The position numbers and the translations under genes are program-made. Shown here in pieces: positions 55,501-64,000 of a stretch of 64,000 bases of DNA (the first letter of the stretch is position 1; each line of letters starts with the position of its first letter). Below the pieces are notes generated by a model. That model worked only from the letters and a program-made list of their open reading frames with translations, was not told the DNA's origin and did not search any database. The stretch is from contig JAJEKV010000008.1 in the NCBI GenBank assembly GCA_021234155.1, positions 6,136,945-6,200,944 on the forward strand, written 5' to 3'. Origin of the DNA: Isoetes taiwanensis (Eukaryota > Streptophyta > Lycopodiopsida > Isoetales > Isoetaceae).

Positions 55501-56758
55501 AAACACAAGTCATTCAGAAAAGACCCTAAATTTTTTGGTAGACATGGACTTGAAAATAGTGTCCATGGCTCTTTAGAAGGTAGCCAAGGGCATTCATCAA
55601 ACCAAATGGCATTTTCTTCATGGCATAACTTCCCAAGGAGTAATAAAAGAGGTTTTAGACTCGATCCTCTTCTCTGATGCTTATTTGATTGAATCTAGAG
55701 AATCCATCCAAAAATGAGTACACATTCTTTCCTGCCACAACATATAATATTTCTTCTAGAAATGGTAAGGGATAACAGCTCTTTGATGGTGGCCTTGTTC
55801 GACATCGTATCAGAATCCACCACTTTTTTTTTCCACTCGGTGCTATGTAAGATACCCATTCCGATTAATTATTTCAATAATGACCTCTCTCATCCAACAT
55901 TTTGTGTAATTCATCCTTCATTAGCCCCATTAAAGAAGTGCTAATTCTTCTTAACTTTTGGGAAACAGTTTACACCATTCCTTTATTTTAATTTCGAATT
56001 GACATGCCTCTTCTTTGATGCCAATGAGTTCTCGAGTAATCCCCGGCAAATACATCTCCCCTTTTAAAAAAAAAAAACTTGTAATTTCTTCTCTATCTTG
56101 GGTATCAAATAGATCTCCTACAAACAAGGTTCTTTACTTACCATTCTTGGTGATAAGGACCTCTTGAGTTTGCTTTTGTTCTTCTCAGACTTATAACCGC
56201 AATAGGACGTAGTTCTTTGAGTTCATGCTCCTCCAAGTCTTCTTCCCGAGATAGCACCCTCGCACAAATGAGACATCAAAGGCTCTCTCGCACAAAGCAT
56301 CAACTTTCCAATTTTGCTCCCTATTATGTGAGTGATCCGCCATGAAGCAAATCCTAAATAATCCCATAACTTGGTTTCTAAAGGCTTCCATAACAAAGAT
56401 TTTTAGCTTCATATTCTCCACATACTTGTCTGCAAACTAATTGGGAATCACCATAAATATGAATATTATCAATGTCCATAGCCTTAGCCTCCTCAAGTCC
56501 CGCAATAAGAGCCTTATATTCTGCTATATTAGAAGTAATTTGTGGATAAATCCTCCTTACTTTAGCCAAAAGTTTGTTGGCGTAATCTTTTAATACAACA
56601 AACAGATGATGCTACATTTTGTTTTTAGAAATGCCTCCATCAAACCACAAAAACCTTCTTTACCTTGCTTAGGGATGGTGTATATTCCACAATGAGGGGA
56701 ATTAACTCACATGTTTTTGGTTTAGCAGCCACTAGACCAGTATGATCCTAGGGTTACT
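52534..56758 (-). mobile_element. Decayed Ty3/gypsy retrotransposon body, copy B
   Basis: Same domain order as 22741-26950. Integrase C-terminus is at 52534-53036, with one frame intact for longer than in copy A (LRLAHKLCLSF...LLTEYKVSLKRESLSSSGIK, read in parts). Integrase core is at 53095-53664, RT pieces at about 54830-56010, aRNH-like at about 56130-56758. Extra frameshifts in RT and aRNH concentrate at CAG/CTG sites. Confidence 0.82.
53988..54815 (-). mobile_element. Nested LINE 3' fragment, copy B
   Basis: Counterpart of 24187-25015, with zf-RVT motifs (SNRCPVCKRG, LLWTIWKRRRLVIFKG). Tail T-run here is about 18 nt, against 13 in copy A. Confidence 0.78.
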
Positions 56759-57060
56759 TTGAAAAGCTCTTCCGAAACTTGGTACTTCCAAAAGAACTTC
56801 CAACACATACTGGAAGTTCTTCAGAACAAATGAGATTAGTAGCTCTTCCTCAGGAGAATGTGACACAGGCTGCACCCCCAACACATGTTGGGAGTCTTTT
56901 ATACGAAGGAGGCCCTTCTGGACAAACAGAACATCCAGCACATGTTGGAGGTTCCTCAAGGCAGGAGGAGTTTCCCTCTCTTCCCTCGAGCAAGCCTAGG
57001 ACACCTTCTTCTTCAACCACGCCACATGTCTCGACCTCTATGCCTTGGACGATCTTCTGA
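56750..57060 (+). repeat. Repeat-bearing coding-like segment, copy B
   Basis: Near-identical duplicate of 26941-27252 (PTHTG / PTHVG / PAHVG units). Confidence 0.5.
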
Positions 57061-57446
57061 CATAGTGGCAAGGCTTACATGTGTTCGTTTTTTTGAGTGG
57101 CTATGCGAAGATGTGTCATCTCCAGTCACCTCACTTCGTGCCTCAGAGGCCATTGCCACCATGGTGGACAATAATAAGAAAGAAGTTGCATCCTATCTTC
57201 AATTGTTGTAGGCCAAACAGAACTCCATGGATATCATGTTAGAACCAGCTGCAATTTTTTTATGGGGTTCAGGAGTGCAGGTCAACCTTTGAGCGCTTTA
57301 GGGCCCCTGTGGTGTAGATCAGTTATGAGGCATACCATCATCATGTGGAGCAATTAGTTGCATGGTCTGTTGTTTGTTACTTCACTGGCCCCTTCTTGGA
57401 TTTGAAGTGCGTGGGATCTTGGTTATCTGAGCATTTACACAAATTA

Positions 57447-58047
57447 GGGCTCCTCGCTATCAATCTACCAAGCTCGTAGAACACGTTGTTTTCTCCTGAT
57501 GTTTGAGTCTCCTGAGCCGGTGGCTCAACTCATAGAATGAGGTGTTGATCCTCCGTGGAAACATTTCTTATTGTATCAACAGTATGTTCCTGGCTCTTTT
57601 CTAGGTAAGCTAGATGCCTTACATGCCCCGTTCTGGATTGCTATTGAAGACTTTCCTCCAGAGTTTCAGGATTCTGAGTTCATTTCTGCTATTGCTAATG
57701 AGTTTGGACTTCACTTGAAACATGCTATAACTAATGGCATTACTAAGATTTGTGTAGCATGACCCATTCATCCCGACCGCCTCGCATAATTGTTGTTCAT
57801 AGTGGGCCCATGTTCTTTCCTTTCAAGCTATGATTGTTAAATGGCCCGTAGCCGGATCTCATGTTCCCCGAGGCCTCTCATTGCTCAATATCGTAAGTCT
57901 TACCAAATAGGGTCCTCCAGCTGCCTCTACGCAAATCCTGCCCCTAGCTCTACTAGTTCTTCAATGGATGTCTCTCATCCCCTGCGGACTTCCTCTACAT
58001 CTATTATAGCTGCTAGTCCCATGCCTCTCGCTTGGATTAATGATTAA
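57447..58047 (+). pseudogene. DUF4283-like retroelement fragment, copy B
   Basis: Counterpart of 27637-28230, with the same IAIEDFPPEFQDSEFISAIA core (57571-57762). Just upstream (57246-57330) this copy retains CAG/CTG triplets where copy A reads AAA or CG, so here copy A is the noisier one. Confidence 0.42.
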
Positions 58048-58611
58048 TAAACCTTTTGTTCGGCCCCTGGGAGCACCACACCATTTGTTAATCCTTATGG
58101 CATTCTTCATATTGACATGAGAAGTTGGTAAAGGATAAAATCTTGATTGGTTCTTGCAGGATTTGTGAGAGGTGGAAATTGTTGGTTGTTGTATATTTCT
58201 TTTGGCTAATTTTTGTAAGGAATTTTTTTTTATATATAAAATCATAACTGTAGATATAAACACATCTAAAGAATATCAATCAAACATATTTTACAATAAA
58301 AACATGATATTGTTGCACTTAAAATTTGGCACATGCAATATGAGTACAAACACTAGTACTTAGCTATTGGAAGAAATATAATGAGAAAATTGTATAACAT
58401 TGTACTTTGGTATGAGTTAATTCTCAAAGGGTGCAATTCTTATGCATAGATGGCCATAAGTCTTAGCTACATAAGATGAGAAAAATATGAGAATAGTGCA
58501 CCTTCTATACACGCGAGGCACATATGTATATGCCCAAGTTTACACATGCAAAAGTGATGCTACCCTTAAGGTTCTAGCTTAAAAGATTTTTAGAGCGAGG
58601 AGGTAAGGAAC

Positions 58612-58740
58612 ACAACACCAATATCAACCTATAGGTTTGAAGAATTGCACAATATCAACCTACAGGTTTGAAGAATTGTGTGATGATAAAAAAAGGAAAG
58701 GGAAGGGAACACTACCAATATCAACCCATAGGTTTTGTCA
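58612..58740. repeat. Minisatellite AATATCAACCYAYAGG, copy B
   Basis: Three units as at 28805-28930. Confidence 0.75.
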
Positions 58741-59663
58741 AGCTGGAAGGATTGCTCATATTTAAGTTGGAAGGATTGCTGAAATATGTGATGATAATAG
58801 TTAATTTGCCCATTTTTCTTTCCAAATGTATGACCTAATTAAAGACAACTTTTCACTTGTATCTCACCCTGATGATTCTATACGCCTTTGTGTATTTACC
58901 AAATGCATGTACAAGTCTAGCTAGGGATATAAAAAAAAATAAATTATTTGCCAACATTATATATTGCTTTTGGACATTTGGAGGATGTCGTTAAAAAGAA
59001 AACATCTATGAAAAGAAGAGGGCTGCCAAATAGATAGGTTAGGGTATAAGGTTCAAAATGTATGGAAAGGCATAACAAACTCCATTTGTTTCCTTAAGAG
59101 TGTCAATGCATAAATTAGGGCATAGATTATGAATACAGCAGGGCAAGTTAATATCCAAACCAGAGATGCAAAATCACGTTGAATTTAAAGCACTTTTCAA
59201 GATAGCCTTCCATTTGGAAAACCTTCAAAGTAAAATTCTACTGCTTAGCACAACTTGTGGTATCTCAAATGTAGAAGCACTTCCATTTATCATTACCGCT
59301 ATGACTTTCTCCATGATTGTACTTTAGACCACAAGACTTGGAGGGTATAAATTATATTGTAATCTAGAACTAAATGTGTTAAATATTGAATTTAAATGTG
59401 GAATTATTGTGCACGGAGTAAGAAGAACTATCCTTGTATAGATGTTGGACGGCACACGAGTCCATGCACATGGATCGGCACTCAACAATTTGTAAGTCTC
59501 TATAGTATGCTGAATACAAAAGGTTATACTGCGCCAATGTAACCCTTTTGGACTTACTTGTCATTCCTTATTCATTATCTTCATTGAGCTTTGGCCCAAG
59601 CGAAATCTCATCAGATAATCAAAAACTTCCATCGTGTTTCACTCATTCAGAGGTCCACCAGAA

Positions 59664-61475
59664 TCCTATATTATAAAGTTTTAGCGTATGTCTTGCATCA
59701 AACCCTAATTTAGATAGTTGAGATCGTCTGATTGCATTTGAAGGCCGAGATTTATCGCACAACTTCCCACCACCATGATTGGCCATGCTCTGATCTCTTA
59801 AGATGAAAGGGAAAATGGCAAAGAAAAGGGCAAAGTGAGAGGCAAAAAGGCACGGGTAAAAGGGAAAGACGGAGAAGGAAAAAGGAAAGGGAAAAGAGCA
59901 CGAAAAAGGGAAAGAAAAAGAAAGGGAGAAAAAGGAAGGAAAAAAAGACACTATGAAAAGGAAAAGGGGGAAAGGGTGAGGGTGAGGACAGAATAAGGGA
60001 AAAGAAAAGGGGAAGGGAGGAAAAGGAAGAAAAAAGGGGCAACGGAAAAAATGTGAAGACGAAAAGGGTGATGGAAGGGAAAAAGGGGAAGATAAGAATG
60101 GTGGAGAGGGAAAAGAGGGCATGGAAAAATAGAAAGGGAAGGAAAAAGGAGGCGAAAAAGGGAAAAGGGCATGAGGAAAAGGGAGAGGGAAATGAGAGAG
60201 GAAGGAGAAAGTGGCACGAGAAGAGGAAAAGGGTGAGAAAAGGAAAAAAAGAAAGGGAAAAAGAGATGGAAAAAGGGAAAAGGGAAAAGCGAAAAGCAAA
60301 AAGAGAACAGAAAACATGGAATAGGAAAAGAGGAAAAGGGAAAAGGGGAAGAGGGTGGGAAAAGGAGGAAAAAGGGCATGTGAAAAAGGTGGAAAAAATG
60401 GAATGGAAAAAGGTGTGGGAAAATGGAAAGGAAAAGAGAGAAGGAAAAAAAAGGGTGGAAAGGAAAGCAGAAAAGGGCATGGAAAAAGAGAAAAGGATGA
60501 AAAAAAGAAGGAAAAGGAAAAAGGAAATGGGAGGCGAAAAGGGAAAGGGGAAAGAAAAAAGAACACGAGGAATAAGGAGGGAAAATGGAAAAGAGGAAGG
60601 GAAAAAGGGCACGGAAAAAACTGGAAGAGGGAAAGGGTGAGGAAAGGGTAAAAATAAAGGGAAAAAGAGCATGGGGAAAGGGAAAAGAAAAAGAAAAAAG
60701 GGGAATAGGGACGGGGAAAAGGGGAAGAGGGTAAGGAAAGGCGGAAGAAAGGGAAAGGGAAAGGGAAAGGGAAAGAGAAAAGGAAAGGGGGAAGGAAAGA
60801 GGAAAAGGGCACGGGAAAAATGGAAAGGGTGGGGAAATGATGAAAAAAGAAGGAAAGAGAAAAGGAAAAAGGGAGGCAGAAAGGGGGGAAGGAAAGGAAA
60901 AAAGGCATGAGAAAAAAGAAAGAAGAAAATGGGAAAAAAGAGACATAAGATAAAGAAGAAGAGGGTGAGGAGAGGAAGAAAAACATAAAAAAAAAGTGGG
61001 GAAAAGGGAATGCAAAAAGGGCATGAGAAAAGGGAAGGGAAAAGAGAAAAGCAAAAGGAATGGGAAAAGGAAAGGGAAAAAAGATCATGAGAAAAATGGG
61101 AAGGGTGGAGAAAGGTGAAAAGGGAAGGAAAAAAGCCGTCAAAAAAAGGGAAAGGGAAAGGGAAAAATGAGAAGGAGAAAAGGAAGAAAAAGAGGAGGGA
61201 GAAGAGGGTAAAAAAAAAAGAGAGAGAAGGAGAAAAGTAAATGTGCAGGGAAAATAAGAAAAGGGAAAAAAGAAAGTGTGTAAGAAAATGAGGAAAAAGG
61301 ATATGCAGGATAGAGCAAAGGGAAGGTTATCAAATGCACAAAAACCTCTTATAGCCTAGCAATGATGGACTTGGTTTCTATTATATTAGATGTATAAAAA
61401 TGAGTCTGAACTGAATAGGTTTCCATCCACAAATGTTCCCAACATTTGCCCAGCAACGCTGGGCACCATTACTAG
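59664..61475 (+). mobile_element. Second polypurine Helitron, present only in copy B
   Basis: 5' end TCCTATATTATAAAGTT at 59664 after A. 3' end hairpin GCCCAGC-AAC-GCTGGGC (61448-61464, seven perfect pairs), then ACCATTACTAG ending at 61475 before T. The exact empty site is at 29853/29854. About 135 bp of 5' unique sequence with an AGTTGAGATCGTCTGATTG block precedes a roughly 1.5 kb polypurine tract, then about 115 bp of unique 3' sequence. No Rep/helicase ORF is present, so it is non-autonomous. Termini match the Helitron at 12089-14145 while the interior differs in detail, so they are family members, not duplicates. Confidence 0.92.
59801..61326 (+). repeat. Polypurine tract inside second Helitron
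   Basis: About 1.5 kb of A/G-only sequence has scattered GGGCATG-, GAGCACG- and GTGAGG-type interruptions every 40-60 bp. It lacks the AACGATGAAA spacer of the first tract but resembles that tract's later half. Minus-strand frames up to 499 codons are repeat translation. Confidence 0.9.
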
Positions 61476-61990
61476 TAGACCTATATTATCATGCATATTC
61501 ATCATAAGAAAGAATTTTGGGATCACTAGTAAGAGCTTACACGTTGTCTTCTAGTTAAAAGGGACATATTGGGTGGTTACATACTAAGTATTTTCATGTA
61601 TGAACCCTTGGAATCATGACAAGACCTTGAGAGAAGCCCTTCCAACTCGAGGTGGCTCCTTTTCCTAATGCATGAGGACGACTAACCTAAAAATTTCACA
61701 TATTTAAATTTTTTGCTTAACTATAGATCTGATAGTCTCCAATTTTTTTAATGATGCAGTATATACCCTACAGTTTTATGGCCAAAAGTTCAAAGAGATA
61801 TATCATCATATCCTCGCAATATTATAGTCAGTTAACGAAAAGATTGCTTCGCATGGAGAGGATCTAATGCTTAATATGCTGCATACAATAATACTTCACT
61901 GCACATCAACAGACTGAACTGCAAAGCACGATACAATTACGTATCCTTCCCAACATATAACATGGGTGTGACAGAACGAAGTGTGAGTAA

Positions 61991-62071
61991 ATTCTAATGC
62001 GAACTTCTTCACCTTGAGGAGGATTAACTTGGGCATCTTCGACTAGAAGAGGTTGTTTAGGTCCCCAACAG
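61991..62071 (-). pseudogene. Alcohol dehydrogenase exon remnant, copy B
   Basis: Same relic as 30371-30451, with one change (PPQGEEVRIRI for PPQAEEVRIRI). Confidence 0.52.
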
Positions 62072-63596
62072 CTAAAAATACCAAGTTCAGAATAAAGCAG
62101 CTGCGAACCAAGAAAAGGATTTCCAAAACCACGACTCAAGAAAGTGTTACACCTTTCAAATAATGGTACACATATCATGTTAAAATGGACTCCCTAAAAC
62201 GGAGACCTATAGATTGAAATGTTGAAAGTTTGCAGATTTGAATGACCTTATAATACCAAATAGAACACATGGAATATCCAAATATGGATACAGTAGAATC
62301 GAATGGGAGCTATTGCAAATGGCAGTTGTAATGGAGCTGAAAGGCAGAGACAACAATCTACAAGCAGACCAAAATTGCTATAGCACAATCGCATTGAACT
62401 TCATGCTAAAGTGCACCCGTGAACACATATTTAAACATGCCAAGAAGGATGCAAACTTTGCATTTACTACTCTTTAGACAATTTGCCACGTTGTGGAAGC
62501 TTTGCAATTAAAACCTCACCGAACAATAGCCTACCTCTAATTTTTGTGCTTTCTGCTTCCATGCAGGAGGATGTTTGATTCACGTCACATATCTAAGTGT
62601 GACTTTTGGCCAAGTAAGATATGTCTATGAATAAAGAGTTTAGCCAAGGTGTTTCCATAATCCAATTTCATGACATATCACTAATTAATGTTGCCACCAT
62701 TCAAGCTGCAATCACAAATTGCATAACCACAAACTCCATAAGCACTTCTAGTTTGCATGGTAACTTATGCATTGAAGAACAGAGGCATTCCACGGATATT
62801 GTGTCTTCTAATTTGTCTTTGTAGCAGGACGTGTACTGCACCATGACATCAAATAGGTAGTTGGTTGGTACTCATTTCCTAGAGCCAAAACAGAAGCTAG
62901 CAATGCAATCCTGTCTAGACCTCCTAAAAAGGAACTTTTAAAAACAAAGGAAAAAAAAAAAAAAATGCTTGCAAAATGTTGGGATGTCAAACTCAAAAAA
63001 AAAAAAAAAAAAAAGATTGGGTGAACTTTCTAGACTTAAAGATAGCTGTAGGCAGGGGGAGCTGGGGGCCCAACCATAGCCTATGCTCGATTGGTAGTGC
63101 CCCCAACCCCTCCTGGCTACCAATAACCTTTGTTAACAATTTGGCTACCAATTACCTCTTGTCTTCTTTGCCCAAAATCAAATGCTTTGAGGCAATCAGA
63201 GCACCCGTCTCAAGCTATATAATCCATAGGTTTAGAGTAGGTTTGTCATGCCTAATTTGTTATATAACAGCCTGCTTAAAACATCGTCATGCCATTTGTG
63301 CTGGCTGATTTTAACATATGGTACATCAGAGCTGTCGTTACATTACCAAGGTAAAACGCGTAAAAAGCATACCAAAGCATAAAAGCAAATTATATGTATA
63401 CCATCACACAGTACCTCAGTCCAACAATATTTGCCCAGATCCTTTTTTTTTTTTTCAAAAGCGTAGAATCCGTTCTAAACTCAGATTGAGATCTTAAGCC
63501 TCAAAAATAGGATCTGGGTTAATGTTGGAAAAATCTTATATTTCCTGGTTTTAAGACTCCGCAATGTTGCATCAACCAGGCCATAGTTAATGCAAG

Positions 63597-64000
63597 TCAA
63601 CGTGCAGAGCTTGGGCTGAAGAATCTCAAAATACCCTTTCCAGATGTTCGTCTGAGCTTCAATGAATTGTTGGGCTGATTGCGCCGGATCTCCTCTGTCG
63701 ATGAAGGAACTTCTAACTTAGTTGCCAAGCTAGATATTAGTTTAAAGTCCGGTCCTTTCTCTTCACACACCCGCTGTTTGAGGATTCGAAATGGGTTATT
63801 ATCAGGTACAGGTGAAACTACACGCTTGGTTCCTTTGTTATTGTTTCCAACCTGACTGTTGGGGGATTTAAAATTGAAGATGTTGCAGCTCTCCAGGCCG
63901 GGGGTGAGCTCCATCTCAGCGCTCGAATTTAGTGGAGCCTGTGCAGCTATGTGATTGAAATGGGCCATTAAACTTTTAGTTGTATGAACAGCCTTCAGAT
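63597..64000 (-). CDS. EXO1: EXO1-like nuclease, last exon only (gene continues beyond window)
   Basis: Counterpart of the last exon at 31948-32351: [20 protein letters not shown] through [13 protein letters not shown] and stop at 63597. The visible protein sequence is the same as in copy A. The catalytic N-terminal exons would lie to the right of 64000. Whether a complete second gene exists cannot be told here. Confidence 0.75.
   Translation of the reverse strand, partial: LKAVHTTKSLMAHFNHIAAQAPLNSSAEMELTPGLESCNIFNFKSPNSQVGNNNKGTKRVVSPVPDNNPFRILKQRVCEEKGPDFKLISSLATKLEVPSSTEEIRRNQPNNSLKLRRTSGKGILRFFSPSSAR

Larger units (their letters stand above)
41843..64000. repeat. Segmental tandem duplication, copy B (runs off the window)
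   Basis: Second copy of the unit that begins at 11899. It keeps the order IGS remnant, polypurine Helitron, exon cluster, MSRB exons, PPR fragment, MITE, gypsy with nested LINE, DUF4283-like fragment, ADH remnant, and the last EXO1 exon cut at 64000. Stretches not listed separately in copy B hold nothing beyond their copy A counterparts. It has one extra element, the Helitron at 59664-61475. Either a true tandem duplication or two haplotypes joined end to end by the assembler would give this picture. Confidence 0.95.

Overview
This is a nuclear segment of a land plant. Support: plant-type split genes (COP1, MSRB, alcohol dehydrogenase and PPR pieces; an EXO1-like gene with many introns), a eukaryotic 18S rRNA 5' end with plant-like spacer, Ty3/gypsy and LINE debris, a MITE and Helitrons. 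The PPR fragment and the TE debris lean towards a seedless plant (fern or lycophyte), but that is a weak inference. Most of the window is transposon-rich accessory DNA. The only near-complete host gene is the EXO1-like nuclease.

Layout. 1-9 kb is AT-rich DNA with short tandem repeats, an inverted repeat and one intact-looking COP1 WD40 exon (minus, 7626-7824). 9-12.09 kb holds a SINE-like element and an rDNA-derived block: the antisense 18S 5' end (10085-10473), then GC-rich ETS/IGS with sub-repeats. A Helitron (12089-14145), almost wholly filled by a roughly 1.9 kb polypurine tract, lies in the spacer. 14-20 kb has an unidentified exon cluster (minus), two MSRB exon copies, a truncated PPR gene and a long-TIR MITE. 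22.7-28.2 kb has a decayed Ty3/gypsy polyprotein (minus) with a nested LINE 3' end, then a DUF4283-like fragment (plus). 30.4 kb has an ADH exon remnant. 31.95-34.74 kb is the EXO1-like gene (minus) with an E2F-type site upstream. 35-41.84 kb holds unknown ORFs.

The dominant structure is a direct tandem duplication. Sequence from 11899 starts again at 41843, so the unit is about 29.94 kb. The second copy runs to the window end, inside the last EXO1 exon. Where the copies are not noisy they are nearly identical. Copy B carries an extra 1.8 kb Helitron (59664-61475), and copy A preserves its exact empty site. The two Helitrons share termini, and both carry kilobase polypurine cargo.

Many differences between copies fall on CAG/CTG triplets (CHG context), in both directions and in patches. 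This looks like consensus error at CHG-methylated cytosines in nanopore data rather than evolution. Frameshifts in either copy should therefore be read with caution, and the duplication itself might be two haplotypes joined in assembly.
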